Assembly (NCBI RefSeq): GCF_029868385.1
Contig: NZ_JARWNX010000029.1
Span: 62,001-126,000 of the forward strand
Direction of reading: 5' to 3'
Length of the DNA: 64,000 bases
Origin: Nocardia cyriacigeorgica
GTDB taxonomy: Bacteria; Actinomycetota; Actinomycetes; Mycobacteriales; Mycobacteriaceae
Shown here: positions 15,580 to 24,955 of the stretch, piece by piece
Layout of the letters: every line of letters begins with the position of its first letter
Numbering within the stretch: position 1 is the stretch's first letter
Notes under the pieces: generated by a model
Seen by the model: the letters and a program-made list of their open reading frames with translations, nothing else
Told to the model about the DNA's origin: nothing
The model's database searches: none
Program-made: the position numbers and the translations under genes

Positions 15580-17136
15580 CTATAGCCCCGTCCCGTTATC
15601 GGCGGGCGCACCGAGCGCACCCGCCTCACCCGGCAGCACGATGCGGATCAGCGCACCGCCACGCTCGGACGTATCGATCGTGATGGTGCCGCCATGTTTT
15701 GTCACGACCTGTTTCACGATCGCGAGCCCGAGGCCCGATCCGGGCATGGAACGCGACGCCGTGGTGCGGTAGAAGCGCTCGAACACCAGCTCACGTTCGG
15801 CCGGTGGGATGCCGGGGCCCGCATCGTCGACCGACAGTTCCAGCAGCCCGCGACCCACCTCGGCCATGCTCACCCGCACCTGCGCGCCCGCCGGGCTCCA
15901 TTTCGCGGCATTGTCCAAGACGTTGAGGATCGCCCGCTCCAGCCCGGCCTCGTGTCCATAGACGAACCACGGCCGCAGGGCCGCGACGAACTCGATCGAA
16001 CCCCGGCGGCGCCGGGCCCGTTCGAGCGCCCGTTCGGCCACCTCACCGAGATCGACCCGCTCGTAGACGGTTTCCGGTGCGTCCTCCCGTGCCAGATCGA
16101 CCAGATCGCCGACGAGTGTGGACAGCTCCTCGATCTGGGCGACCACGTCCATGCGCAGCTCGGCCATATCCTCGTCCGGGATCCGGGGCGCACCCGGTCG
16201 GCCCGCCGCGATCAGCAGTTCCATATTGGTGCGCAGCGAGGTCAGCGGTGTGCGCAGTTCATGGCCCGCGTCGGCGACCAGCCGCCGCTGCCGATCGCGC
16301 GATTCGGCCAGTGCGCGCAGCATGGTGTTGAAACTCTCGGTGAGCCGGGCCAGCTCGTCGTCGCCGGTAACCGGAATCGGGGTCAGATCGTCGGTGCGCG
16401 CCACCCGCTCGGTGGCCGCGGTGAGCCTGGCGATGGGCCGCAATCCGGTGCGACCGACCGCGGTGCCCGCCGCGGCGGCCAGCAGCACACCGCAGCCACC
16501 GACCACGAACAGCAGCCAGGCCAGCCGGTCGAGCACCTCACGGGTCGGTTCGAGCCGCTGGGAGATCACCAGCGTCACACCCGAATCCATGCGACGGGCC
16601 AGCACGCGCTGGTTGTTGTAGGTGCGCAGCGACGAGGTGTGCTCGCCCTTGGCGACCGCGATCTCCTCGGTGCCGATGGGTGGTTTGGTCGGCTGCGGCG
16701 GAATGTAGACCGGGAGGCTGTCGAGGGTGCGCTCGGCGTCGGGTGTGGTGGGCGGTGAGGACACCGAGAACGGGTAGATCAGACCGACGCCGATGTTGTT
16801 GGAGAACAACGTCGCCACACCGAGCGACTGGAACGCCATGCTGTCGATATCGCCATTGATCATGGTCGCGGCCCTGGCGCGCAGCTGCGCGTCGACGTCA
16901 CCGTAGAGGGCGCGCGCCACCATCGCGTAGGCCGCGATCGAGGTGACGGCCACCGCGATGGCCACCACCGAGGCGGCGAGCAGGGTCACCCGCCAGCGCA
17001 GCGACACCGTCCTGGTCAACGGGGTGGGCGGGCGCATCGGCGCGGGTTCGTCCACCCCGCGCCGCGACTGGCCGAGCGGGGCGACGGTCTCGTTCGCGCC
17101 GGATTTCGCCTGCCGTTTGGAAGTTGTCCGTGCCAT
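15580..17136 (-). CDS. mprB: Sensor histidine kinase MprB
   Basis: MprB senses envelope stress and phosphorylates MprA. The 518-residue protein has TM1 near residues 48-72, an extracytoplasmic sensor of about 135 residues, TM2 near 208-232, a HAMP linker, and a DHp domain with the phospho-acceptor His in VADAGHELRTPLTSLR at about residue 291. The ATPase domain has an N-box (LDNAAKWSP, about 405), DDAGPGIP and GSGLGLAIVKQVV. All key residues are present. The gene starts 12 bp after the mprA stop, so the pair is co-transcribed. The N-terminal cytoplasmic arm of about 45 residues is long and basic. Confidence 0.94.
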   Translation of the reverse strand: MARTTSKRQAKSGANETVAPLGQSRRGVDEPAPMRPPTPLTRTVSLRWRVTLLAASVVAIAVAVTSIAAYAMVARALYGDVDAQLRARAATMINGDIDSMAFQSLGVATLFSNNIGVGLIYPFSVSSPPTTPDAERTLDSLPVYIPPQPTKPPIGTEEIAVAKGEHTSSLRTYNNQRVLARRMDSGVTLVISQRLEPTREVLDRLAWLLFVVGGCGVLLAAAAGTAVGRTGLRPIARLTAATERVARTDDLTPIPVTGDDELARLTESFNTMLRALAESRDRQRRLVADAGHELRTPLTSLRTNMELLIAAGRPGAPRIPDEDMAELRMDVVAQIEELSTLVGDLVDLAREDAPETVYERVDLGEVAERALERARRRRGSIEFVAALRPWFVYGHEAGLERAILNVLDNAAKWSPAGAQVRVSMAEVGRGLLELSVDDAGPGIPPAERELVFERFYRTTASRSMPGSGLGLAIVKQVVTKHGGTITIDTSERGGALIRIVLPGEAGALGAPADNGTGL

Positions 17137-17148
17137 GTCCTCGCCCGC

Positions 17149-17835
17149 CTACGGCGGTGTCTCCCGCAGTACGTATCCGACGCCGCGCACGGTGTGGATC
17201 AGACGTGGTTCACCATCGGCCTCGGTCTTGCGCCGCAGGTAGCCGATGTAGACCTCGAGGGCGTTGCCCGAGGTGGGGAAGTCGTAACCCCACACCTCCT
17301 CCAGAATCCGGCCGCGGGTCAGCACCCGGCGCGGATTGGCCATCAACATTTCCAGCAGGGAGAACTCGGTGCGGGTCAGGCTGATCGATCGCGACCCACG
17401 CAGCACCTCGCGGGTCACCGGATCGAGCGACAGATCGGCGAAGCGCATCGTTTCCGATGCCTCACCCGGATCGCTGGTGCGACGGCGCAACAGTGCGCGC
17501 AGCCGCGCGAGCAATTCCTCGAGTGCGAAAGGCTTCGGCAAATAGTCGTCGGCGCCCGCGTCCAGACCCGCTACTCGTTCGGAAACCGAATCCCGCGCGG
17601 TCAAAACCAGAATCGGCAGATCGTCACCGGTGCTGCGCAACCGGCGGCACACTTCCAGCCCGTCCAGGCGCGGCATCATCACATCGAGCACGAGCGCGTC
17701 CGGGCGCTGCGCGGTCACTTTGTCCAGTGCGTCGACACCATCGACCGCGAGGTCCACGGTGTAGCCGTTGAAGGTCAGCGACCGTCGCAGCGATTCCCGG
17801 ACGGCGCGATCGTCGTCGACCACCAGAATGCGCAT
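17149..17835 (-). CDS. mprA: Response regulator MprA
   Basis: MprA is an OmpR/PhoB-type regulator of persistence and envelope stress genes. The 228-residue protein has a receiver domain with acidic residues VDDDR, phospho-acceptor Asp51 in [12 protein letters not shown] and Lys101 in DYLPKPF, followed by a winged-helix domain with [26 protein letters not shown] sequence and VRGVGYVLR at the end. ATG at 17835 starts directly at the MRILVVDDD strand. Paired CTGAGAG repeats 21-40 bp upstream suggest autoregulation. It heads the operon mprA-mprB-pepD-moaB2-small ORF. Confidence 0.95.
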   Translation of the reverse strand: MRILVVDDDRAVRESLRRSLTFNGYTVDLAVDGVDALDKVTAQRPDALVLDVMMPRLDGLEVCRRLRSTGDDLPILVLTARDSVSERVAGLDAGADDYLPKPFALEELLARLRALLRRRTSDPGEASETMRFADLSLDPVTREVLRGSRSISLTRTEFSLLEMLMANPRRVLTRGRILEEVWGYDFPTSGNALEVYIGYLRRKTEADGEPRLIHTVRGVGYVLRETPP

Positions 17836-18175
17836 GTTCCCAGTTTGACCGCATCGACTGAGAGCCGACTGAGAGGGCTCCCGTGACACGCCGCACGAGG
17901 TGGGAGCCGCGGGCCGATTCGTTTGCCGGGCACCGGATAAATGATCTTGACCTGCATATTTGATGGATTGCCGGACAAACGGACCGGTGTGCAATGATTC
18001 ATACGCGAAACTTGTTCTCCACGGCCATATTCGAGGTTTAACGCAGGGAACGTCCAGATTGCCGATGCTCTCTCTGCGGGGTATGTTTCCTGCGGTAAAA
18101 AGAAGACCTCAGGTTGGTTCTGGCGCGGTTCGAATCGAATCCAGAACTCCCCACGCGCGGCCGGGGTCACTCGTG
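17836..18175. other. Divergent promoter region between mprA and the conservon
   Basis: About 340 bases lie between mprA (minus) and the sensor-like kinase (plus). The part next to mprA holds the putative MprA box. The rest must carry the conservon promoter, but no clear boxes were identified. In-frame codons upstream of 18176 exist back to 17960 but look non-coding. Confidence 0.4.
17856..17875. promoter_or_regulatory. Putative MprA box upstream of mprA
   Basis: GACTGAGAG occurs twice, at 17856-17864 and 17867-17875, as perfect direct repeats with an 11-bp period. They lie 21-40 bp upstream of the mprA start. The motif and spacing match the pair before pepD, which supports regulation by MprA itself. 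Confidence 0.6.
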
Positions 18176-21058
18176 ATGCGGAGGCGACACAAGCGGATGG
18201 AAGCTGCACCGCGACCCTGGCAATTCAGCCTGCCCAACTGGTCGGTTACCCGCAAGGTCGGCATCGTGCTCGTGCTGCCGGTGGTGCTGGCCACCGTGTT
18301 CGCCGTACTGCGGATCAACAACGAACTCCAGACCATGGATCAGTTGGACGCCGCCACCGAACAGGCCATCATCATCCGGCCCATCGTCAGGTTCGGTACC
18401 GCCACCGAACATCTGGCCGTGACCGCCACCTCGAGCTGGGGTAATCCGGCCGACCCCGGCACCGACGCCGCGCTGACCCGCTTCGATCAGGCGCTGGCGG
18501 ATATGGAGACCGCGCTCCAGGACACCGGGGTCAGCAGCAAGGTGACCGCCGAATTGTCCTCGGCCGTCGCCATCGGCACCACCATGCGTAACAGCCTGCG
18601 CAGCGGATCACCGGCCATGGTCGGCGATCAGGCCGATGAGATCGGTATGCGCATCGGTAACGCGCTCGCGCTCTCACCCTCGGTGGAAGACCTCGTCATC
18701 CAGCGATACTTTCTCCAGCTGACCACGATTCAGACCGCGCGCCGCGTGCTCACCGAGCAGCGCATGCTGATCAGCTCACCCGACGCCGCGCGCAACCCGA
18801 GCATGCGGGCCAGGGTGCTGACCTCGGCGGGCGCCGAGCTGACCATGATCTACCAGTACGGGCAGATCCTGCCGGAACTCGCGGGCAATATGCGCCCGCT
18901 GCTGGACGCGGTGCAGACCAGGCTGGCGACCTTCAGCCAGAACACCGCCGACCCGGCGAGCAATCCGGCGGTGCTCGACTCGTTGCGGCTCAGTGCCGAC
19001 ACCTACGACGCGACCACCGCCCAGCTGACCGACATCATCGATGCCGCGCTGCTCGATCGCACCACCACCGCGCAGAACAGCGCGCTGCGTGAGACCACCA
19101 TCGTGATGGCGGTGCTGCTCGCCGGTCTGGCGCTGGCGCTCGCGGTCGCACGCACCCTGGTCGTCCCGGTGCGTAGGCTGCGCCGCGACGCGCTCGAGGT
19201 CGCCCACGTCAAGCTGCCCGACGAGCTGTCGGTGGTGCGTGCCGGTGGCACCACCCCGAAGATCACCCCGGTGGCGGTGCACACCACCGACGAGATCGGC
19301 CAGCTGGCCCGAGCCGTCGACGAAATGCACGAACAGGCGCTGAATCTCGCCGCCGAGCAGGCCCGTCTGCGGGTGCAGATCGGCAATATGTTCGAGACGC
19401 TGTCGCGGCGCAGCCAATCGCTGGTGGAGCAGCAGCTGGCGCTGATCGAAGATCTCGAACACGACGAGGACGACAGCGAACGACTCCAGAGCCTGTTCCG
19501 CCTGGACCATCTCGCCACCCGCATGCGCCGTAACGGCGACAACCTGCTGGTGCTCGCCGGTACGGCACTGCGCCGCGGCCAGCTCCAGCCGGTGCCGCTG
19601 TCGGACATGCTGTGGAGCGCGGTCTCCCAGGTCGAGGACTATCAGCGGGTCGAGATCGGCACGGTGCCCGATGGTGTCGTCGCCGGTGAGCCCGCGGTCG
19701 ATATCGAGCATCTGCTGGCCGAACTCATCGACAACGCGCTGCGCTACTCCCCGCCGACCACGCCGGTCGCGGTCACCGTCTCGCGCGCGGTCGACGGCGG
19801 ATATCTGATCGAGATCACCGATCGCGGCCTCGGCATGTCGGCCGACGACCTCCAGGCCACCAACGAGCGCCTCGCCTCCGGTGGTGAGGTCACCATCGAA
19901 ACCGCGCGCCGGATGGGTCTGTTCGTGGTCGGTCGGTTGGCCAAACGCCACACCATCACCGTCAGCCTGCGTCGCACCTCGACGATGGCGCAGCAGCCCG
20001 GTATCACCGCGAGCGTGCATCTGCCGGGTGCGCTCGTCGCTCCGGCGATGGACGACGACGCCGACGGGCTGCCCGGCGGTAAACCACCGACCGATCCGTT
20101 CGCCGCTCTGCCGCCGGGTGCGCCGCCGCAGCGCACGCTGGTGTCGGTACCGAATCTGCCGGAAACGCCGTCACAGGCGCCGTCGGACGCCGAGACCGCG
20201 CCACCGATCTCGACCTGGGGCACGACCAGTTCCGGCCTGCCGCAGCGTCGCCCGTCCATGCGGGTCGCCGAACCGTCGGGGCAGCCGTCGATCTCGGTGC
20301 CCGCGAACACTCGCGATAGCGAGGAAACTTCCGACGCCACGCCGTTCGGCCCGCCGACCCCCGAACCCCATCCCGGCGACGCCGAGACCGGACCGAACCG
20401 GATCGTCAGTGCCGAATCCGACGAGGAACCGACCGGGTTGTGGGCGGAGACCTCCGAGCATCCGATCGTCACCCCGCAGACCGAACCGGCGCGACCCGAA
20501 CCGGAGCCACGCGCCACGACCGCCGGTTCCGGTCTGCCGATCCGTCGCCCCGCCACCGTCCGGGAGGAGCCGCAGGTTCCCTCCGCACCCCAGCAGTCCG
20601 CTCCCGCACCGCAGCCTGCTCCCGCACCGCAGCCCGTTCCGGCGCCGCAGGCACCCGAGACCGTCACCGTCACTGCCGAATCCGCGGCCGCGACCTCGAC
20701 ATCGACTCGGCTGCAACCCGTCGGCGGTGATTCGCCGACCCCGATCTATCAGCGCATGGTGTCGGAGTGGCTGGTGGAGCCCGCGACCACCCAGCCGTCG
20801 AACAGCACCTGGTCCTCCCCCGCGGACGCGGGCTGGATGGCGGCCGAGGACGCCAGTAAGCCGACCACCAGCGCCCGGACGGTCGGCGGGCTGCCGATCC
20901 GCAGGCCGGGCGCGCAATTGGTGCCGGGCGGCCTGGCCCCGGCCGAAGAAGCGGGCGCTCGCGACCCGGAGGAGATCCGGAACAACCTGACCAGGCATCT
21001 CAGTGGAGTCCGCAGCGGGCGGGCCGACGCGCAGCACAACGACGGAGGGCTTGCATGA
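18176..21058 (+). CDS. cvnA: Sensor-like histidine kinase of a conservon (CvnA-type)
   Basis: The protein of about 960 residues has TM1 near 28-47, a nitrate-sensor-like helical extracytoplasmic domain (about 50-305), TM2 near 308-330, a HAMP linker, a helical region with [20 protein letters not shown], and an ATPase domain with N-box [10 protein letters not shown] near 516 and DRGLGMS. The last 300 residues are Pro/Thr-rich and disordered, with a repeated GLPIRRP motif. This matches CvnA proteins of actinobacterial conservons, where the kinase-like protein acts with a roadblock protein, a DUF742 protein and a small GTPase. The next three genes encode exactly these. The start is chosen among GTG 18173, ATG 18176 and ATG 18197 because it precedes the first membrane helix. 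The signal sensed is unknown. Confidence 0.9.
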   Translation: MRRRHKRMEAAPRPWQFSLPNWSVTRKVGIVLVLPVVLATVFAVLRINNELQTMDQLDAATEQAIIIRPIVRFGTATEHLAVTATSSWGNPADPGTDAALTRFDQALADMETALQDTGVSSKVTAELSSAVAIGTTMRNSLRSGSPAMVGDQADEIGMRIGNALALSPSVEDLVIQRYFLQLTTIQTARRVLTEQRMLISSPDAARNPSMRARVLTSAGAELTMIYQYGQILPELAGNMRPLLDAVQTRLATFSQNTADPASNPAVLDSLRLSADTYDATTAQLTDIIDAALLDRTTTAQNSALRETTIVMAVLLAGLALALAVARTLVVPVRRLRRDALEVAHVKLPDELSVVRAGGTTPKITPVAVHTTDEIGQLARAVDEMHEQALNLAAEQARLRVQIGNMFETLSRRSQSLVEQQLALIEDLEHDEDDSERLQSLFRLDHLATRMRRNGDNLLVLAGTALRRGQLQPVPLSDMLWSAVSQVEDYQRVEIGTVPDGVVAGEPAVDIEHLLAELIDNALRYSPPTTPVAVTVSRAVDGGYLIEITDRGLGMSADDLQATNERLASGGEVTIETARRMGLFVVGRLAKRHTITVSLRRTSTMAQQPGITASVHLPGALVAPAMDDDADGLPGGKPPTDPFAALPPGAPPQRTLVSVPNLPETPSQAPSDAETAPPISTWGTTSSGLPQRRPSMRVAEPSGQPSISVPANTRDSEETSDATPFGPPTPEPHPGDAETGPNRIVSAESDEEPTGLWAETSEHPIVTPQTEPARPEPEPRATTAGSGLPIRRPATVREEPQVPSAPQQSAPAPQPAPAPQPVPAPQAPETVTVTAESAAATSTSTRLQPVGGDSPTPIYQRMVSEWLVEPATTQPSNSTWSSPADAGWMAAEDASKPTTSARTVGGLPIRRPGAQLVPGGLAPAEEAGARDPEEIRNNLTRHLSGVRSGRADAQHNDGGLA

Positions 21059-21468
21059 CCAACCCGAACCCGAACAGCACCACAGACGAGAACCTGAACT
21101 GGCTGGTTGCCCGGTTCACCCGCGACGTTCCCGGTGTCTCGCACGCGGTCCTGGTGTCGGCGGACGGCCTGTTGCAGGCCACCAGCCCCGCCCTCCCCGC
21201 CGACCGGGCCGAACAGCTGGCCGCGGTGACGGCCGGTCTGGCCAGCCTGTCCACCGGCGCCGCACAGCTTTTCGACGGCGGCAAGGTGATGCAGTCGATC
21301 GTGGAGATGCAGCGCGGCTATCTGCTGGTGATGAGCGTCGGCAACGGCTCGCACCTAGCGGTGTTGGCGAACAAGTCGCACGATATCGGCCGCATCGGAT
21401 ACGAGATGGCGTTGCTCGTCGATCGAGTGGGCTCGGTGGTTTCGGCCACCGCCCGCACTGCCGTCTGA
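21055..21468 (+). CDS. cvnB: Roadblock/LC7-domain protein (CvnB-type)
   Basis: The 137-residue protein is a single roadblock/LC7 domain: [47 protein letters not shown], then the strand/helix portion [18 protein letters not shown] and the closing helix. In bacteria such proteins act as regulators of the small GTPase encoded by the same operon (MglB-like). ATG at 21055 overlaps the stop of the kinase gene by 4 bp, so the two are translationally coupled. Length is typical and nothing is missing. It lies in the cytosol. Confidence 0.92.
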   Translation: MTNPNPNSTTDENLNWLVARFTRDVPGVSHAVLVSADGLLQATSPALPADRAEQLAAVTAGLASLSTGAAQLFDGGKVMQSIVEMQRGYLLVMSVGNGSHLAVLANKSHDIGRIGYEMALLVDRVGSVVSATARTAV

Positions 21469-21475
21469 GTGTTCG

Positions 21476-21850
21476 ATGTCCACATTCGGCTCCGGGCCGT
21501 ACCACCGGCCAACCACTCGCGTCAGACCGTATGCGTTGACGTCGGGCCGCACCGAGCCCGCGGTCGACCTGCCGCTGGAAGCGGTCATCGAGACGATCTC
21601 GTATACCCCGCGCGGTGATTGGCCGTCCGGTGATATCCGCATCGAGATCCTGCGACTCGGTGCGCACCTGCTCTCAGTTGCCGAAATCGCCGCACACCTG
21701 GACCGTCCGCTGGGTATGGTCCGGGTCGTTATCGGCGATCTCGTCGTGGACGGGAACCTGCGAGTGCATTCGACTCTGACCGAACAGGCGAGCTATGACG
21801 AACGCCGTTCCCTGATGGAGAGGACATTGCGTGGACTCCGTGCCCTATAG
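21476..21850 (+). CDS. cvnC: DUF742 protein (CvnC-type)
   Basis: The 124-residue protein has an N-terminal VRPYALTSGRTEP motif and a C-terminal winged-helix-like half with LLSVAEIAAHLDRPLGMVRV and GDLVVDGNL. This is the DUF742 family, the third member of actinobacterial conservons. The helix-turn-helix appearance suggests nucleic acid or protein binding, but no molecular function is established. It starts 7 bp after the roadblock gene and overlaps the GTPase gene by 20 bp, consistent with one operon and coupled translation. Confidence 0.9.
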   Translation: MSTFGSGPYHRPTTRVRPYALTSGRTEPAVDLPLEAVIETISYTPRGDWPSGDIRIEILRLGAHLLSVAEIAAHLDRPLGMVRVVIGDLVVDGNLRVHSTLTEQASYDERRSLMERTLRGLRAL

Positions 21851-22466
21851 GAGACCGGATCGGGGCTCCGCGCCCGAGGACACCGACAACCGGACGGCGT
21901 CGACCAAGATCGTCGTCGCCGGTGGTTTCGGTGCGGGCAAGACCACTTTCGTCGGCGCGGTATCGGAGATCGTTCCGTTGCGCACCGAGGCGATGGTGAC
22001 CCGATTCTCCGACGGTATCGATGATCTCGCCGATACCCCGGAGAAGGAGACGACCACCGTCGCCATGGATTTCGGCCGGATCATCCTGCCGGGCAACCTG
22101 GTGCTCTATCTGTTCGGCACACCGGGCCAGCGACGTTTCTGGTTCATGTGGGACGACTTGATCCGCGGCGCCATCGGCGCGGTGGTGCTCATCGATACCC
22201 GCAGGCTGGAGGACAGTTTCGCGGCGGTCGACTTCTTCGAGGCGCGCAATCTGCCGTTCCTCATCGCGGTCAACCGGTTCCCCGACGCACCGCGTTTCCC
22301 GATCGCGGAGTTGCGTGAGGCACTGTCGGTGCGTCCGGGTGTGCCGATCGTGGATATCGACGCGCGCAATGCCGTCGAGGTGCGGCAGGCGCTGGCGGCC
22401 GTCACCGAGTACGCGATCTCCGAGCTTCAGGCCATGGAATTGGAAGGGGCCGCCCGGCATGGCTGA
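21831..22466 (+). CDS. cvnD: Conservon small GTPase (CvnD-type)
   Basis: The 211-residue protein is a Ras-like/MglA-type GTPase: P-loop VVAGGFGAGKTTFVGAVSEI at about residues 28-47, a switch I Thr cluster (KETTTVAMDFG), a DxxG-equivalent GTPGQRRFWFMWDDL, and NRF in place of the usual NKxD base-recognition motif. In conservons this GTPase works with the roadblock and DUF742 proteins downstream of the sensor kinase. GTG at 21831 overlaps the DUF742 gene. The altered base-recognition motif is normal for this family and does not by itself mean loss of GTP binding. Confidence 0.92.
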   Translation: MDSVPYRRPDRGSAPEDTDNRTASTKIVVAGGFGAGKTTFVGAVSEIVPLRTEAMVTRFSDGIDDLADTPEKETTTVAMDFGRIILPGNLVLYLFGTPGQRRFWFMWDDLIRGAIGAVVLIDTRRLEDSFAAVDFFEARNLPFLIAVNRFPDAPRFPIAELREALSVRPGVPIVDIDARNAVEVRQALAAVTEYAISELQAMELEGAARHG

Positions 22467-23277
22467 CACGCTGGCTTCGGCGACAGGGCTGTTCGCGGCC
22501 GATGCGACCGCCGAAGTGGATCGGTTCGCGATGGGCTTTTGGCTCATCGGGCTCTCGCTCGGGGTTTCGGCGCTCGGCGCGCTGGTCGGCCTCGCGTGTG
22601 TGGTGCACGGTCGGCGTTCGGCTCGGTTCCGTCCGGTGTGGCTGGCCGCGGCCGCGGTGTCGATCGGCGGTGTCGGTATCTGGCTGGCGACGGCGGTGCT
22701 GCTGCTCGGGGTGGCGGTGCCGGGCACCGTACTGCGCTATGACGCGGCCACGCTGGGTGTTTCGGTCGCGGTTGCCGTTATCGCGGTGTTCGCCGGGCTG
22801 GTGATCGCCGGGCGTGAGCTGCGGCTGCCGCGGCTGCTGACCGGTGGTCTGGTGATGGGCCTTGGCGCCGGGTTGATGCTGTACCTGGAGTTGGCCGCGG
22901 CGGATGTGCAGGGCTCGGTCGAGCTGACCATCTGGCTGCTGGCGGTGGCCGCGGTGATTGCGGTGGTCGTCGCGGGCGCGTGTCTGTGGTTGTTCCAGTC
23001 GAGGCAGGTCCTGGCGGCGCGGGTGGGCACGATCGTACTGTTCGCGCTGGGTGTGGCCGGTATGTACCACACCGGTGTCGCCGCGCTGCGTTTCAGTGTC
23101 GATGATGCCGCCGAGGCGCCCGGCGGGATGCAGTTGTTCGATTTCGTGTTCCCGATGTTCGTGCTCGGTTCGCTGGCGCTCGCGCTGCCGATCACCGCTG
23201 TGCTGGTTGCGCCGGATCGGCGTGAGTTGGCGGCGGTGGATCCGGCGCCGCGTCCGGTGCTCGAGCCTGCGCGCTGA
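22459..23277 (+). CDS. Multi-pass membrane protein, divergent MHYT-like
   Basis: The 272-residue protein has seven predicted membrane helices separated by short loops. Repeat-like segments resemble the MHYT sensor domain. Only the last one (VAGMYHTGVAALRF) retains a Met/His/Thr pattern near canonical MHYT; the equivalent positions in the first two read GIWLATAV and GLMLYLELAA. MHYT domains are thought to sense O2, CO or NO through a metal bound by Met and His, so a reduced site is expected here. ATG at 22459 overlaps the GTPase stop by 8 bp, placing it in the conservon operon as a possible sensor or membrane partner. The family assignment is moderate. Confidence 0.65.
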   Translation: MADTLASATGLFAADATAEVDRFAMGFWLIGLSLGVSALGALVGLACVVHGRRSARFRPVWLAAAAVSIGGVGIWLATAVLLLGVAVPGTVLRYDAATLGVSVAVAVIAVFAGLVIAGRELRLPRLLTGGLVMGLGAGLMLYLELAAADVQGSVELTIWLLAVAAVIAVVVAGACLWLFQSRQVLAARVGTIVLFALGVAGMYHTGVAALRFSVDDAAEAPGGMQLFDFVFPMFVLGSLALALPITAVLVAPDRRELAAVDPAPRPVLEPAR

Positions 23278-23295
23278 TCCGGGCGGGGGGATTCG

Positions 23296-23592
23296 ATGAC
23301 GGCCGAGCAGGAAGCGCTGTTGCGTGAGTTGCGCGCGCAGATCGGGGAATTGCGCACGGAGGTCAGCGACTTGGAGGCCACAGTCGCCGATCTGGTGGTG
23401 CGGGTGGAGCAGTTGGCCGGTCCGTCGCTGTCGTGGTTGGTGTCGTTGCCTGTCGCATTGCTCGGTGAGGTGCTGAGCAGGGTGGTGGCGGCGCTTTCGG
23501 CGCTGCCTGGTGTGGCTGGTTGCGCGGGACCGGATTCGGGTGTGACGGCGGGCGGGGGCAAGCGCCCGGTGGAGGCCGAGGGCGACGGATGA
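23296..23592 (+). CDS. Small coiled-coil/hydrophobic protein at the end of the conservon operon
   Basis: The 98-residue protein starts at ATG 23296, 18 bp after the MHYT-like gene and behind a G-rich ribosome-binding stretch. Residues 3-40 form a heptad coiled coil (EQEALLRELRAQIGELRTEV). Residues 44-75 are hydrophobic and could be a membrane or amphipathic helix. The tail is Gly-rich. No family is recognised. Position suggests it is co-transcribed with the conservon, perhaps as a scaffold for the kinase or GTPase; that is inference only. Confidence 0.6.
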   Translation: MTAEQEALLRELRAQIGELRTEVSDLEATVADLVVRVEQLAGPSLSWLVSLPVALLGEVLSRVVAALSALPGVAGCAGPDSGVTAGGGKRPVEAEGDG

Positions 23593-23763
23593 GCCCGCCC
23601 GGTTGCTTTCGGGTCCGATAGGCCGGACCGTCATGGCCATGCGGGGGCGGTACGAGAGCGCCCCGGCATCATCGTCGAGTGGCCTGAACACACACGGGGC
23701 GAGGCGCTGAGATGCGCTGCGAATGAGTTTCTTTCGGCGAAGGCCGGAGATTCTTGGCGATGA

Positions 23764-23793
23764 GCGGGTTCTCCCTGAACCGGGAGAACCCGC
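23764..23793 (+). terminator. Intrinsic terminator of the conservon operon
   Basis: A perfect 12-bp stem, GCGGGTTCTCCC with its complement, encloses a 6-base loop about 170 bp past the last gene of the operon. The following CCCTCCCG lacks a U-run, as is common in actinobacteria. Confidence 0.65.
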
Positions 23794-23865
23794 CCTCCCG
23801 ATCGAGGGTACCGACGGGTTATCGCGAAATCATCAGTGCGGCGGGACTTTTAATCAGGCCAAAAA

Positions 23866-23895
23866 CCAACTCTCAGTACGAATTTCGAGAGTTGG
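23866..23895. repeat. 9-bp inverted repeat upstream of a small orphan gene
   Basis: CCAACTCTC at 23866-23874 and GAGAGTTGG at 23887-23895 form a perfect inverted repeat with a 12-bp spacer. A related TACTTCGAGAGTA element follows about 25 bp downstream. They sit in an AT-rich tract about 230 bp before the gene at 24123 and could be operators. No regulator is known. Confidence 0.4.
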
Positions 23896-24122
23896 CAATT
23901 CGCTCGCAATCAGTACTTCGAGAGTATCGCCAAGTCGACTCGACAGCAAGGGTAACCACCCGATTGCCACAGCGCACGTTCGGCCGACAGTGCACATCGG
24001 GTGAATCCCACGGAAACGGGCCCGCGCCGATGGCCGACATCCTCCGATGTTCAGCCCCCGTGACGCTATCGGCCGCGCTATCGTCGGCATCGCACATGCA
24101 GGTTCGTTCGAAGGAGATTCGT

Positions 24123-24347
24123 ATGGCCGTCAACGTTGTGCTCGACAAGGTGCTCGACAAGGAGTACGAGAACAAATCCCTCGCCGAGATCCTCGCCGCT
24201 CCCCCCTCGGCGCTCGCGGGTCTCACCGACACCCACGACAAACAGCTGCTCGACGCTCTGAAGATCAAGTCCATCGCCGATCTCGGCAACAACAAGTACT
24301 TCCAGCTCGCCGCCACTCTCGTCCGGCTGGCCGAGCAGCAGGGCTGA
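24123..24347 (+). CDS. Small orphan protein with a helix-hairpin-helix-like end
   Basis: The 74-residue protein starts at ATG 24123 behind AAGGAG. It is all helical by appearance: MAVNVVLDKVLDKEYENKSL, then AEILAAPPSALAGL, then DALKIKSIADLGNNKYFQLA resembling a helix-hairpin-helix turn. It has no cysteine, signal peptide or membrane segment. It stands alone between the conservon terminator and the convergent ribosomal genes. I cannot name a family; the clear ribosome-binding site and codon bias support a real gene. Confidence 0.7.
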   Translation: MAVNVVLDKVLDKEYENKSLAEILAAPPSALAGLTDTHDKQLLDALKIKSIADLGNNKYFQLAATLVRLAEQQG

Positions 24348-24476
24348 GCCCCGGCACGCACGTCACTCCGCTGCCGGGTCACCGCATGCGACCCGGCAGC
24401 GGATTCGTACGCCGCCCATACGCCCGGCTTCAGCCATCCCGGTGGCGAGTCGCCCGCCCCCGTCCTCCGCGGCGCG

Positions 24477-24650
24477 TCAGAGGCGATCGAGATCGATCAA
24501 TCCGCGACGCACCGCTTGCACGAGGCGACGCGGAACCTTGTGCACCACGCCACCGACACTGACCGGCACCAGGTCCGGCGGTGTCGCCTTCCAGTTCGCG
24601 CGTCGGCTGCGGGTGTTGGAGCGTGACATCCTCCGCTTCGGGACCGCCAT
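24477..24650 (-). CDS. rpmF: Ribosomal protein L32, zinc-independent paralogue
   Basis: The 57-residue protein begins [20 protein letters not shown], the conserved L32 N-terminus. It lacks the CxxC...CxxC zinc ribbon of the standard L32; the C-terminal half reads [17 protein letters not shown]. It is the last gene of the minus-strand operon mrf-rpmE2-rpmF, with ATG starting 1 bp after the rpmE2 stop. Such C-minus paralogues replace the zinc-binding form when zinc is scarce and release zinc for other use. Regulation by Zur from the box at 26262 is likely. Confidence 0.93.
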   Translation of the reverse strand: MAVPKRRMSRSNTRSRRANWKATPPDLVPVSVGGVVHKVPRRLVQAVRRGLIDLDRL

Positions 24651-24651
24651 C

Positions 24652-24936
24652 TCAGCTCTCCTTCTGTTCCGGTCGGCCCTGCGTGCCGCGCGCCCGCTTA
24701 CCGTATTTGCGTTCGAATTTCTCCACCCGACCCTGGGTGTCGAGCAGCCGGTTGGCGCCGGTCCAGAACGGATGCGAATCCGAGGTGACATCGACCACCA
24801 GCAGCGGGTAGGTCTGTCCGTCGGACCATTCGACGGTCCGCTCGCCGGTCGCGGTCGACTTGGTCAGAAACCGCTTCCCGGTGCTCGAATCCTCGAACAC
24901 CACCGGGTGGTAGTCCGGGTGAATTCCTGCTTTCAT
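24652..24936 (-). CDS. rpmE2: Ribosomal protein L31 type B, zinc-independent
   Basis: The 94-residue protein starts [20 protein letters not shown] and continues [28 protein letters not shown] and a [11 protein letters not shown] tail. This is type B L31: it has no CxxC zinc motif and carries the longer C-terminal extension. It replaces zinc-binding L31 in zinc-starved cells. AGGAAAGGACA on the minus strand just before ATG 24936 serves as ribosome-binding site and fixes the start. It sits between mrf and rpmF in one operon. Confidence 0.96.
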   Translation of the reverse strand: MKAGIHPDYHPVVFEDSSTGKRFLTKSTATGERTVEWSDGQTYPLLVVDVTSDSHPFWTGANRLLDTQGRVEKFERKYGKRARGTQGRPEQKES

Positions 24937-24955
24937 CGGTTGTCCTTTCCTCGAT

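Larger units (their letters stand above)
23593..24122. other. Long intergenic region after the conservon
   Basis: The 530 bases hold the operon's terminator hairpin (23764-23793), an AT-richer tract around 23820-23960 containing a 9-bp inverted repeat, and the upstream region of the small gene at 24123. I see no further gene. Confidence 0.45.
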
